Assembly: GCA_022605425.2 (NCBI GenBank)
Contig: JAKIMF020000004.1
Location: forward strand, 1 to 64,000
Origin: Hamiltosporidium tvaerminnensis
Lineage: Eukaryota > Microsporidia > Dubosqiidae
Length of the DNA stretch: 64,000 nt
Reading direction: 5' to 3'
Each line of letters starts with the position of its first letter. Within the stretch, counting starts at the first letter, position 1. A program made the position numbers and the translations under genes. Positions 25,000-39,284 of this stretch are shown here, piece after piece. The notes beneath the pieces are model-generated. The model worked only from the letters and a program-made list of their open reading frames with translations, did no database searches and was not told the DNA's origin.

Positions 25000-26640
25000 T
25001 GAACACCCTTTATTTAGTAAAATATATCCGTATAATTTACACCCTTATTTTGTTTATTATTGTCTTATTACTAACACACTTTTAAATTTTAAATATTTAT
25101 TCTTTTCGATAACACCCTGTTATTTATTGGTATAAATATCTATAATACTTAGACCCTTTTGTATAGAGTTAAACGTATTTATATGGTAAGGCCTTTCTAT
25201 ATATATCCTTTGAAATATTATTTTCAATAACACCCTGCTATTTCAATAACCAATCACTTTATTATTAACACCCTGTTATTTATAGTGAAGTATTTCTTGT
25301 TTACTAACATTTTGTTATTTATTCCTATAAATTCTAAGATCCAGTAAAACACCCTTCTAGCGCAAATTATAAGTCTCGTTATTAACACACTGTTATTTAT
25401 TATATAAATGCCTAGATTTGTAACAGCCTTTTATATACTGCTTTAAATATTATTATTAACACCCTGTTATTTATTTTATAAATGCTTAGATTATTAACAC
25501 CCTTTTATATACTGTTTTAAATATGTATTATTAACACCCTGTTATTCTCTATTATGAACATCTCTATAAATAACACCCAATTTATTAATTTTTTACTAAC
25601 ACCCTTTTATTTTTCATTTGGTTATTTTATTTTCTTAAACCCCTATTATCCTTTCCTATAAATTTATTATTATTAACACCCTCTTATATATCTGAAGATA
25701 TTTGATAAATTAACACCCCGTTATCTATTTTCTGAAGCACATTTACTAACACCTTGTTATATTTATATAGGAATATTATATAAATTAACACCCCTTTATT
25801 TATGTATATAAAATGCTTTATATTAACACCCTAATTATATATCTATCTTTATAATAAAACCCCTTTGTTTATCTATATAAATAGCTTTATTATTAACACC
25901 CTAACATTATATCTATCTTTATATAAACACCACTTTATTTATGTATATAAATAGCTATACTACTAAGACTCTTTAAAGTATAACCTCAATATAAATAACA
26001 CCCTTATAATTACTATCTTTATCACTAACACCCTATTAACACTTTTATAACATTAACACCCCGTAATTGATACATAATATATTAACACCCTTTATCCACT
26101 ACCATTTGTATTAACACCCTTTATCTACTACCATGTATATTAACACCCTTTTATACATCTGTCATAGAAATACCACCCTTTATCTAATATAAATAGTATT
26201 AAAACCCTGTTATTGTTATGTTTTTCAATAAAACCCTTTATTAGTTACCTCGTGATTATCACCCTTTTATACATATGTCTATAAAATAACACCCTTTATT
26301 AGTTACAATTGTGATTATCACCCTTTATTTATTACAATTGTGATTATCACCCTTTTATACATATGTCTATAAAATAACACCCTTTATTAGTTACAATTGT
26401 GATTATCACCCTTTCTTTATTACAATTGTGATTAACACCATTTTATACATATGTCTATAAAATAACACCCTTTATTAGTTACAATTGTGATTATCACCCT
26501 TTCTTTATTACAATTGTGATTAACACCATTTTATACACCCATATTAATATTAAAACCCTTATAATTTCTAGCTTTATCACTAACACCTTGTTGTCTACAC
26601 ACCCAATCAATACTACCCTTATAACTTACACCCTTTAATT
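25000..26640. repeat. TTAACACCC-rich repeat region
   Basis: Several dozen copies of TTAACACCC or one-base variants, usually followed by TTTTAT, TGTTAT or TTATT, all in the same orientation. They are spaced about 25-60 bp apart by AT-rich filler. The motif begins right after satellite array 1 and stops near 26640. It is reminiscent of telomere-type C-rich strands (CCCTAA) but is a distinct 9-mer set in long spacers, so it is not an ordinary telomere tract. Confidence 0.8.
26230..26535. repeat. 88-bp tandem repeat within the TTAACACCC region
   Basis: ACATATGTCT occurs at 26271, 26359 and 26447, exactly 88 bp apart. Intervening sequence with two TTACAATTGTGATTA stretches per unit is almost identical between copies. 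This is the freshest tandem duplication in the array. Confidence 0.8.
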
Positions 26641-29600
26641 GTTTTCCTAAATTTATTTCCTTTAAATCCCTTCTTGTCTTATTATCTCTAAAATCAATGA
26701 TAAGCAGATACTTTTTTTAAATAAATAGATTATAAAGTATGGTTGCTTAAAAACACTAAGTCTTCATTTGAAATACTTTGTTACACTTAATTTTAAATAC
26801 AATTCATTTTTGATATTTAAAATATATATGGTAGTATTCTTCATATATATGCTTTACTGAATAGTAATTACTTATATCTTAATTTTAAAATAATAAATTC
26901 TAGCATATTATTTACAGATTTGCTAATATTTATTGAATTAGAAAAAGTATTTTTCTAATAATAATAAAATGTTTGTAAGAGAAGTGGAATTCTCAGTACT
27001 GCTGTTTTGTACATTATAATTATTAAAATAAATTCAATTGCGTTAATTATATCTAATTCTTTATTTTATTTTTTCTATTACATTTTCATTTTATTTTAAA
27101 TCACTTATATGTAATTTTAATTTTATTCGGTTTTTAAAGCTAAGAATTTATTATAAAAAATCATTTAAAGAGTTGTTAATATCAATCAACAATAAATAAA
27201 AAGAAAAGTGAAGATTTTATAATTCAAGTTCGTAAATTTGATTTTTTTATTTATAAAACAGAAAAAAAATAAAAATTTGAAAAAAAAATAATTAAAAGCT
27301 TTTTTATTGTAATATGATGCAATTCTTTATTTAATAAGTTGTAATAATTGTTTAAGTTCATATAAGTAAGTATTGTCTAATTATTCAGCATTTTAACAAA
27401 TTAAGAGATTATTCAGGATAGTGTATATCAAAAAATTATATAAATCAGATCTCTAAATCAAATAAAGAGATTAAGTCCAATACTAACGATCAATAATAAT
27501 TTTTAAAATGAAATTTGTTAAAGGCTGAATGACATACAAAAAAATTATTTCTTCAATTTTCTTTAGTATATATTAGTGATAAGGCTTTTATTAACAATGA
27601 AAAATTTAAATTCATTAAAAAGCAACTCATTGTTAATTTGAATAAATAAAATGTCGATTGAAAAATTTAAAAAAAAATAACGGATTTAAAAATATATAAG
27701 AAATATCAAGGTTGAGGCATAAATAAAACCAAATTGATTAATAAATTAATATATTTTAAAAAAACTTTTAAGTATTTTCACTCAGTTTTTTTCTTTTAGT
27801 ATGAAAATGCTGCTTAATTATCCTAAAATTATTTGAATTATTTGAATATTTTATGAGCAATTTTAATTCGGAAATATAATTTCTAAATACTTTTTTTGAC
27901 TTTTTATAAGAAAGAAAGGTAGTTTTATATATTTTAAAATACGTTTTAATATAATTTTAAATGTTTTATATTCTATTTATATTTATATATTCATTAGTAG
28001 GTTGAAATTCCTGTAAAAGGTTATAATAATACATTCTTCTTCATATAGATCGTTATATACTATCTTGTTGGTTTAAAAATAGAATTAATTGTGATATTTA
28101 TTCTTGAATTCAAATCATAAATAACAAACTAATTTAAATATAAAATTTTATGAAATAAAAGAAGTTTATTAGAATTTATCTTTTTCTCGGGTGATTTAAT
28201 AATTTAAAATTTAATATAGGATTCGTGATAAATACCTCTATATTTACGAGCCTTTTTAATATTGAATAGTAAATTCTTTAGTTAAGAAACTGATTTAATG
28301 TTTTAAAGCTTTTTAATCGTTAATTCTCTTCCCAATAATTTATTTAATATATATCTAAATTTTTTCATTTAAATGAATAAACTTATATTTGTTAACTATC
28401 AAATAAATATTTTACGATACTAAAATTTGTATAACATAATTTAAAGCATTATTTTTAATTTATTTGAAATGGAATATATGTCTCTCTTTATTTTGTTATA
28501 CTCGCAAAATTCAATAATATAAAAAATAAACTGAAACTATTTTTTTAATTATAGACTAAAAAGCTATGCTTTTAGAAGTTATGAAAATTAGTAAACCCAC
28601 CATAAAAATCAATAGTAACTGAAAAAAATAATTAAATTAACAATATTTCTTGTATCTAATCTTGTTTGATCCACAAAAAATTGTATTTCAAATCGTTTTA
28701 GTTAAATTTTATAAACTAGAATTTCCCACAATTTATAAGTGTAAGAACTGCTTTTTATTATAAATTTATGTATCTCAGAACGATATCCGAGCTATATAAG
28801 AAATAAATGTAAGAGTTTATAATTTTTGTAAATTAATTCATATAATAATAGATTATTGGATAACTGAATGATTTATTGTATCACTAAAATCTTTATAATA
28901 ATTCTTGAATTTAAAGATATAATTTATCCGTTTATTCAAAATTTAGATTTTGAGGCAATAAATCTTTTTATTTTGCACAAAAAACTATTCTAAATATATA
29001 CTGTTGAAAAATTAGGTTCAACTTAATTATTTTACTTAAGAATAGATTGTTTCTTAATATTTCATTAGTTGCGTAAATTTATTTACAGTAAATTAATTAT
29101 CATTAAGGAAACTTTATTATCTTGATATATCAAATTTTTAATTTAGAATTTGTTTTTACCAAAGAAAATGTGCATTCAGTCCTTATATTCTATGAAAAAA
29201 GCTTTTTTAAATGAATTCTTAATATAATGAAATTTTTAAACCTGTTTTCAAGTATAATAAAGTTATTTCAAATTTATTTTCTTTACTACGATAAACTCTT
29301 AATTCTTACATAAATCTAGATCAATAAGTTAATTTACTATTTTTGTTTGGTAATTTCTTTTTTGGGATATTTTTACTGATGTTACAACGAATATTTTTTT
29401 TCAGAACCTTGATGCAATTTTTTGATATTTATATGTAAATGTTTGTTCTAATAAGCTTTAAACGTAAATTTATTCATTTAAACTATAATTTATGTTTTAG
29501 ATGATTATAACTCTGAATTCTACTAAAAAAAAGTAATTTTTTTTTATGGCTAAATCCTCTGATAAAAATTTAAGGATAATTAAATCCTAATTTTGCTGAC

Positions 29601-31319
29601 TAATAGTTATCTCAGAAAAATATAAAACTATGCTAATCGAGATAAAATTGTTTTTACACGAAATTTAAATTTATGGAAATTATTTTAAAATAACTCGGAT
29701 TTTATTGTGTCTGAAAATACTATTTGTAAACTATAATAAAATAAATATTTTTTAGAATTAAAAACAATGCTGAATTAAGCTTATATATTAAAGACTGTGT
29801 TAATATTCGTTTTAAATACTGTTATATTGAGAAAAAGGTGAATCGCATTGGGTCCTTGAAATAGTAAGTCAGAAGCTAAAATATTTTTGGTTTTATGCTT
29901 AGATTTCCATTTAAAGTGGAATTCGAAAACTTACAATACGAAAAAAAATAAAATATTTCTTTTTAAATGGCAAAATAGGATTCCTGTATTTAAAATAAAC
30001 ATCATTGTTCTGATACTGTATCAGAAGACTAAAATATGTTTAAAATCTTTTTCAAAATAGTTTAATATTCTAAAATCAATATAAGAATAAGATCTATTAT
30101 AGTTACATATTTTGGTTGCTTTTAATTTACTCTTATTATATTATTCGAAATAATTTTGATTTTATTGTCTCTACTAAAGTAAAATATTTAAATTAATTTA
30201 TATAATTTTATTTACAGTCTAAACCTTTTACGCCGTCATTTTTATAAGATCTCAAGTATAATAGTTAGAAAAAATTAAATTTAGCATTCGAAAATTATTA
30301 TACGCAATAGATCGAATTTGTTTTACATTTTAACCTGCTATTATTTGATCAGGTCGAAATGAAAAATATTATTAAAAATATGACTGAGAACCATATTATA
30401 AATTTTCTTGATATGTTTTTAGCATATTTCATTTTAGATCAACATAGTAATTTATTATCGTGTTAGAAATAATATATAAAATTGGCTTTCTATCATTTTT
30501 TTACTTTAGAAAATGTGTGCTACATTCTATGTTCTGGTTATATAGATTTTTGTATAATACATTGATATTAAGTGTTAATTCACTCCTGGTTTTTATGAAA
30601 TCAATATTGAATATAGGTATTAAATTCACGAGTGAATTGGAGCTTCGTTATGTATATATAGGCGTTTTGAGCATTTTTTATTTTAAGGGTCTGCGAGGTA
30701 AATGCAACACTAAACCATTGTATTGGAAAGAATATTGAGTTTAACCATTGGGCTTATTTCTTTTACTTTTATTATTTATACTTTTTTTAATGTAAAAGAC
30801 CTATAGATGTTTTTAATAGAGATAATATAAAATAAATGATATCCAAATTAATTATATACTTAGTGATTCGGAAAAATTAAACTAATCAATGGTAATAATA
30901 TTTAACCTCCATAATTTGGAATACACAAACATGAAAGTATACTTCGATTGAAAATAAGCAGAGAAATAGAATTTAAAATACGGATTTAAGGAAACAGATA
31001 GTAATATGAAGAAAACAATAAAAGTTACATTAATTGGCATGGATTATATTTGAAATAAATAAATTAAGTCATTTCACGTTGTTTTATTTTTATATAATTA
31101 TTTTTAGTTCCGTCTACATTTCATACTTTTTTTTTCTTTGTTTTAAATATTGACTTTTCCTATGTGTTTTTTTCTATTTGCGTTGTTTTATTTTGTTACA
31201 TTTTAAATAGCTCTTTAATTCAGTACAAAGAGACTTTTATCCTTGGATAGATAGTTTTCTATTCATATATTTTATTGTTTCATATTATTTCTAATTAACT
31301 AGAATCGTTATAACTTAGA
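26641..31319. other. AT-rich core between satellite arrays, nothing recognised
   Basis: About 4.7 kb of extremely AT-rich sequence between the TTAACACCC region and satellite array 2. I could not see the 190-bp period or the type I/II landmarks here. The 92-codon frame at 30460-30738 is Phe/Leu/Ile/Tyr-rich with no recognised motif and is not called. Confidence 0.5.
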
Positions 31320-34300
31320 TATTTTTGCAGTATATTTTCTAATCATTTATTCTTTTTCTATATTCTTTAAGAAATATTTTAAAGTTTATTAAGAAGAGTC
31401 AATAAAATAATCAAGTAATATTAGAAGTACATAAAAGCATTCTAAATGTTCTTTATGCTATCTTATTCCAAAGTTTAGAATTAAAATCATTCATATTTTA
31501 TGTAAATTTTTTAACTAATTTTTTTTCTTTCATACAATAATTTTTTTATATAGTGTATTAAGAAATTTAAAATTTCGAAAATCGAATTCGAAAAAATATA
31601 TGAATTATTATTTGAAAATATATAGAAAGGATATAAAAGATCTTGTATTAGTCTGTGGATTTCGTAAATATTAAAAAATATCTTTGTTTTGTTGATTTTT
31701 GTTACCTATTTTTTTCGATTTGTTTATGTATATTTGTATTGAAGGCTTTAAAACTAAGAAAAAGTTAAGCTTATAAGAAATAGAATTTAATACTTAAAAA
31801 ATCACCAGAATAGTACATAAATGTTTATAATAATATAATTGGTGATGTCAATATTTTATTTAGCCATGTTTCCGGTATATTTTTTTTATTTTATGTTTTC
31901 GGTTTTTTTATATAGTTTAGTATATAGGTATAGACAATCCAAAATTATTTTATAATGATTTTAAAATATATAAGTTTTAGTAGATAAAAATCAATATAAA
32001 TCTCTTGGACGGATAATATAATTTCTTTTTATAGGCTAGATTAAAATTTTAATATGTTTTGGATTTTTTTTTAACCTATTTGTTTTAAATTTTGTTTTAT
32101 ATATTAAATATAGTGTATGAAACGCTTTGGAAAAATGTAAAAAATAATTCAAACATAGTTAGATCCTAAGGTTGTAAATATATTATAATAGAATAGATAT
32201 GTGTAAATAAATATTATATTTTTTTATATAGTATATCTTTATATTTTATGCAATTTTTTTTCTATTTAACTTTTTTAGATTTTGGTCGATCATTTATGTA
32301 TAGTCGAATGGAAGTTATAAAATTATCATAAAATCGAGCTATAAAAATATAAGATTACATATTTAGAAATTATTGTAAATAGACTGAATGGTCTTATAAT
32401 AATTAAAAATAAGTTTACTATTTAATTTGGTCATTTTTATTATAAATTTTGTCATTTAATTTTTTCACTGTATTTTTTTGAAATCTTTTGTTCATAGTGT
32501 ATGAAACGGATGAAAATCGGAAACAAATTGGTTCAAAAATATATAATTTAATAAATCAAAATCCCATATCTAAACGCTTTAAATTATCTAAATTGTGAAA
32601 ATTAATTTCTTTAAAATAAATTTCATAATGTTTAGTGTTATTTTTACTACATAATTTTTTCGATTTTATTCAAAGCTAGTGTCCGCCTTGAGTCGAATTG
32701 ACAATTCAAAAATTTTAAAAAAAATAAATTTAGAAAAATATATGTTTTATTGAATTAGAATTGCATAAAGCACTTCGGATATTAGGTAAATAATTTAATT
32801 TTGTAGTTTTAAATAAAATTTTGATTATCTTCGATGTCATTTTTTCCTACCTAATTTTTTGAATTTTGTTTAATATATTTTATATATAGTATATGAAACA
32901 CTTTAGAAATCTTGAAGAACTTGGACTCGAAAGATATAAGATCTAATGCTTTAAAATTGTTATAAATACATCAGATAGGTTTTTAACAATATTTCATGCC
33001 TTTTTTATAATTAAATATAGCTATGTTTTATCAAGTTTTTATTACCTAATTTTTTACGATTTTATTCGATATATTTGCTGTATACAGTTATGAAGCAATA
33101 AAAAAATTTTAAAAAATACATTCGATTAATTACTTAAGAATTTATTAAAATACTTCGAATCTGTTATTAATAATGAAATAAGATTGTTTATAATCGAATT
33201 TATTCATGATTACACGGATTTTTATTACCTAATTTTTTTTAAAATTTTTCGTTTTTTTTCTATATCAGTATTAAACACTCGGAAAATTAATAAAAAAATA
33301 AATGAAATATATAATATTAAATGGTTAATAATCACCTAGAATAGCTTAAACTGTATTAAAATAACTTAAAAAGATTCTTTAAATGAAATTATGTGTTTTT
33401 TAATGTAATTTTTTTAACTATTTTTTAGTAATTTTTTTCGATATAATTTCTATATAGTCGTATTGACGATTCGAGATGATGAAAATATCAAGAAAAAAAA
33501 GAAAATCTTAAAAGATAAAAATTCTCTAAAAATTATACAGAACTTCTTATAATAATCTAATATAATTATATTTTACAAAAGATTCAGGAATGTTTCTGAG
33601 TAATTCCATTTTCCAAATTTTCATATTTTTTTTCGATAATATTTTCTATATACTGTATGAAACGATTTTAAATTAGAAAAAAAAATTCAGAAAAAAACAT
33701 TAGTTATAATCTCAAAGAACACATATAATAAATGTTCTTAGGATATCATTAATGTTATGTTTATGTTAAATTTTCTGAGATTCTAAGCAATTTTTTTTTA
33801 CTGAATTTTTTAAAGTCATTTGTTATATTTATATATACTATATTCAATTATTCGAAAGTTATCACAAATTCAAAATATAAAAAAAATTATGTTTTTTTGA
33901 ATAAGAATTATTCGAAATACTACCAGGTAGATTCTTAACCTAATATATTTATTCTTAAATTTGTATTTGATTTACCTATATTTTTTTAATTTTGTTAGAT
34001 TAATTTCAATATAGTTGTATAAACCATTGCAAGATTCTAGAAATAAACCAAAAAAATATATGATTTATTACCTAAAGAATGTTAAAACATTCCATATAGA
34101 TTTGAAAGTTCCGAATGAGATAATAAAAAATTTGGTCAATTTATTATTTTTTTTGATTTACTTAATCAGTTTTCGTACAGTCGTATATACGATTTAAAAA
34201 ATATAAATAAGCTGTTCTTAAAAAATATACGCTTCAGTGCATAGGAATCTATAAAAATACATCAAGTGTGATTTTACACATTTTATTTTTATGTTTACTA

Positions 34301-35860
34301 TAAAATATAGCAGTTTTTCTTATGAATTTTTATTACCTATTTTTGCACTGTTGCTTAGTATATCTTTTATATGTGTATGAAGGAAATTTAAGAATTAGGA
34401 AACAATCGAGTTGCCCAAATAAACCTTAAAATAATTATAACGCTCCAAATATTTTAAAAAATACGTCTATATACTTAGATTATGCTTTATGATAATATTA
34501 AGTCATTTTGTGTCTTTGTTTCAATTTTCAATTTTTTTTGAATTTTGTAGGCATACATAACTATAAATATGTCGCGTTTGAAAATTGAAAAAACATCAAC
34601 GAAAAAATACATATTCAATGCACAAATTTTAATTAATTTATAGAGGAGTCTTACAGTACTCTAAAAGCTTACTTCTGAGTAAACTCCGAAATTCTGAAAG
34701 TAAATTTCTAAATTAATTTTTTCGAATTTGTCAAACTACATAGTATATTGTGAATGAAGCAATTTAAAAAAAGGTGAAAATCTTCTCGAAAAAAATATAA
34801 GAATTATATTACGAAAATATCGCAACTATCAAATTCTGTATAGTGAAACAGAATATTTTTCTTTAATTTAAATTTATAGTATATCTTTCTATTAAATTCG
34901 AATGAATTGATTTTTTCGTTTTGTTTTATGTATAGTCGTTAGAATGATATGAAAAATGGAAAAAAATATAATTAAAAAAATAGATGTTGATTGAATAAAA
35001 ATTCGTATAGATTCATTGGATGTTTAGTAAATAATTTTATTTAAGTTTGGAATAAATTTAGTCTTTTTTATTAGCTTTTTCTATTGCTTGATTTTTTCTA
35101 TTTTGTTTAATAGAGTTACATGTATAAGAATTGAAGATTTTAAAATTTATGCAATACAGTGTAAAAAAGAAATACTATTTAATACTCAGAAATCGATACA
35201 AATTTTATTAATATGCTTATAAAAATATGACTGTTTATTATGTATAAAATTTGGTATTGTATATGCAAATCTTCATTACAATTTTTTTTTTGATTTTTTG
35301 AGTGATATATTTGTATATAGTATATGAAACAAATCGAGAATTATCGAAAAATATCGATGACAAAATAAAATTTTTAAATAGTCAAAAAACAGCATTAATA
35401 CAAGAAATTATCTAATAAGGAAACAATATTGGGGTTGTTAATAAAAATTTTCTCGTTTTTAAGAACATTATTTCATAAATATTTTTTTTTTCATTCTGTA
35501 CATCCTATCTCGTATATAGTGTGTAGGCTATTCCAAAATTTTTGAAATATATTACAAGATATATGTTTTAATACCGAAAATTACTTTAAATATAATAAAT
35601 AATTGTTTGGTAATTAGATATTGTAAGTATAAAAAAATTTCTATGTGCATTTTGTAAATTTCTGTACTCCAAAATTATCGAATTTGTTCGATTTAGGTAC
35701 TTATAGTCGTATTGAAGATTCTAAAATATGAAAAGCAAATCTAAAAACAAGTAAGATTATATACATGAAAAATAACCAGAAATCTTTATAATTATCAAAT
35801 GTGGTTTCTTTTAATTAAATCTGCCATTTTTGCTTTAAATTTTTATACTTGTTTATTTTT
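31320..35860. repeat. Satellite array 2, diverged monomers of about 190 bp
   Basis: Same family and same orientation as array 1. Cores fall near 31360, 31553, 31735, 31920, 32110, 32305, 32495, 32690, 32885, 33080, 33270, 33455, 33650, 33838, 34015, 34180, 34370, 34560, 34745, 34935, 35120, 35320, 35515 and 35705, averaging about 189 bp. Core variants of a TATATGAAACGAT type and a GTCGTATTGACGATTC type often alternate. The neighbouring monomers at 32670-33110 match those at 23830-24260 in order, which suggests a higher-order arrangement that predates separation of the arrays. Confidence 0.75.
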
Positions 35861-36319
35861 TAAATTTTATTTAGATTCGTTTTCTTTTTAAGTTTTTTTA
35901 ACTGGAATATTTTATGTTTATGTAATTATTTTTCTTCTTTTACTACATTTAAAATTTCTTGTTGTATATACTCTTTTTACTTAAATTCATTTTGCTTAAC
36001 CTTAATCTACTTTTTAAATGTGGTTACATTTTTTTAGATCATTCTTTTGTTATTCATTTTCTAAGTTAAATGGTCACTTATGTAAGCAGTTTTCTACAAA
36101 TAAAACAGTTCTGGCTATTATAATGTTTAAGCTCTTTAAACAAAGTACTATTTTTTATTTAATAAAGTATTATGTTATTCATTTTTATGGAATTTTTGTA
36201 AATTTAATGTCAATTTTATATTCATTATTCTAAAAATTCGTTTAATCACATCAATATGTTACATTTGAATATATACTTAAGATTTATCTCTTCTTATATG
36301 ATATTAAGGGTTTAAGTCT
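35861..36319. repeat. T-rich leader preceding type I unit C
   Basis: The part from about 36000 aligns with 5330-5652. The 71-codon frame at 36018-36233 overlaps this aligned leader and is not kept in the other copy, so it is not called as a gene. Confidence 0.45.
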
Positions 36320-37679
36320 AATAAGCTTATAAAATTTAACATAATTGGAAGTTTTTAAGTGTAAGGTATTGGATGTTTTTTTATCGTTATTTGGAATATT
36401 TGGACTATTAAAACCTTAAATCAATATCTAAAAATATGATTTTTTATTCTTGGTCATAATACGCTGTGTTTAACTTTAATATGGCCATATTAAATTTTAT
36501 GAAATCGTTTGGAAAAGCTCTCAGTATATTGTTAGAAACATTGATCATATATGGTATTTATAGATAACTTCCGATTTCTATATAACTTCATATTATTTAC
36601 CTTTTATAAAATTGATTGAAATGCCAGGTATCTATTATAAATGTATTGTTTATGTTTCTTAAAAAAAATATAAATCTATTTGAAAGAAAGATGTATATGT
36701 GAAAGATACTTTAATATCATGTATAAAACTTTTAATCGAATTAATGAGAAAATTAATACTATAAACTTTGTGAAATGGATTGAATATTATAGATTTATAA
36801 AGAGATTAATTTATTATGTGTAATACAATCTATGGGTGGTAGATTTTAATATTTCATTCATCTCAATATATCATATAAATATATATTTCGTTTTATAATA
36901 TATAGACAGAGTGAACCAACTTAAATTTTTATATTCATAAATGTATTAATTTTTTTTTAATTTTGTAAACTCTTTTTATTAGAATTATATACTATCTTAC
37001 TGCAAAGTGCTAAAGAATTAACTTTAAATAAATAGGATAGTATACTAAAATGTCTTGAAATAATAACTTTATTTTATTTATATTACTTTTATTTTAAAAC
37101 TACATTTGTCTGAATGATTTTACATTAATTATTCGCACATTTGAATGCTTTTGAATTGTCTACCTAGTTTAAAGGCGATTTCTAGAACTATGTTTTAAAT
37201 GGTTCGGATATCTGATATTTGGCTTTTTTTGATCTTTAACTTTCACTGTAGCAATACGGATTCACACAAAAAAACAATTCAACTAAAAAATAATTTTAAT
37301 AATATTTTAATCTGTATAAAGATAGAATGAATGATCAATATAGTTCAGTATAAACTTAATTTTATACCACATATTTTAATATATATATTTTTTATAGCTT
37401 TACAGCTACGAACAACTCTTTACATAATAAAGAAATACTTATATTAATGAAATCATAAGATATAAATAACATTTTTATATCTAGATATATTTATAAGAGG
37501 ATATTAAATGAGAAGATTGAAAAAACATATTGTTTTTACTCAATAAGTCGTGTATTATAATTTAACAAATAAAATTTCGATGATCTTGTTTGTTCGATTT
37601 ATAGCTAATTATATCGAAATTATTATTTTTCGAATTAAAACGTAAAAATAGAGACACTTTGGTATTAAAAATCACTAAA

Positions 37680-38090
37680 CTATAAATGAGCTTCAGTTCT
37701 AAATGTTGTGGCTTCTTTTACAAGTAAATTAGTACTTTTTAATATTGAAACTTCTGATTCTTCCTTATTTGAATAAAGATTTAACCTAATATAGAAAATA
37801 GAACTTATGCCAACCCCCTAAAATATTTTTAATTGAATATTCGCACCTGTAATATAATATCTCAAACTATCCAAGCTGATTCGGATTATGATGGCATATC
37901 TAAGGTTTTCAGATATGTTACCATTGTTTAAAGGGCATTCTCAAAGAACTAATCTGATCTTGTTTGAAGTCAAATTAACTAAATTATAAAATGAATTTAC
38001 TCATAATATATTGGCAGATATTTCCCAGTATCATTTATTGTAATTTTAATAACCCAAAGGCAAATAACGCAATTATGAGGCGCATTTGCC
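37680..38090. repeat. Module M, first copy in type I unit C
   Basis: Counterpart of 7065-7470. It carries the same ordered landmarks, including GTGGCTTCTTTTACAA, TTATGCCA, TATTCGCACC and the CTGATCTTGTTTGAAGTC stretch. Confidence 0.6.
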
Positions 38091-39284
38091 TATTTAAAAG
38101 ATTCGAGGTAAAGTTGTATATTATAAAGAAAAAGATAAATTAATATAATTGAATTTATAAGTTAACCATTCAAACATTTATAGATTTTATTTACTCTACA
38201 TCACAAAACACTACTCTTGTATTTTGCTCTAAATATTTCTTTTAATAGTTAAAAAAATTCATTTGTCCTTTACGATATATGAGTGAAGCGTAGTCTCTAT
38301 GATTGAATTGTTTTCTTCTTGATTAAATGTGTTCTTCCTATTATAAAATCCTAAATCAATGTTTTGAGCTATTAACGCTTAAGTAAGCTGTTTGGACTCA
38401 ATACAAATTTTGAACTATATATTATCTTATATTATTGTTGGGTTTGTGTTAGAAGATTAAACATATTTTATAGTTTGTAAAAATTAAAAGGTAATGCTGT
38501 TTTGAACAAATATTTTTTAATATATATTCTTCTCTCAATATTTTTTGTGTTTAAGGAAATCACACTCCTAAATCTATATGCTTCTATTGTTTGAAATACT
38601 ATGCATTTCATATTTAATTGAAAGGTATCAAATAATAATTTGGAAATTTTCTCATATACACAATTTACAATGAAGAATAAAAAATTTACGTGGATACATA
38701 TTCGCTTATACAAAGCTTTTCTGGTTTAAGTGCTTTTGTTTAAAATAAAACTTTGGTCAAATGATATGCAGCTTAACAAATAAAGATTTTTATGTTTTTT
38801 TTATATTATTATTACTAATTTGGAAGATTCCATGTAGCAATTATTTTAAATATATCTCCATACGTATTAAACAATAGATTTTTTTAGATAATACATGGTT
38901 TGAAATTAATTTATTTTACAGCTATTTTTGTAATATATTTTTATTTAAATTTAGGCAATGTAAAAATTCAGATATGAAATATTTATGAAGAAAATTATAT
39001 ATGTAGGGATATACTTATAGAATATCTTAGTATGATTTAAAAGAAGCCAAGAACATTATTTAAATAAGTATTGTTATACTTAAAATGGTTTAGAAGGGTA
39101 ATCAGTGGATGGTTTAATTTACAATTGTGACTTGAGCTAACTCATACTGTAATTAGATAGATTGCTTTGGAAAAATATCTATCAAGATACTGAAAGAATT
39201 AAATGAAATTTGATTCTAAGTGACATTGATTGAAAAAAAATTATAAAGTATAAAAAGGCGAAGATTTTTCATTTTGTAGCATCT

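Noticed and set aside
30460-30738. 92-codon frame in the core between satellite arrays
   Set aside because: Composition-driven (Phe, Leu, Ile, Tyr) with no motif; similar frames occur at random in DNA this AT-rich.
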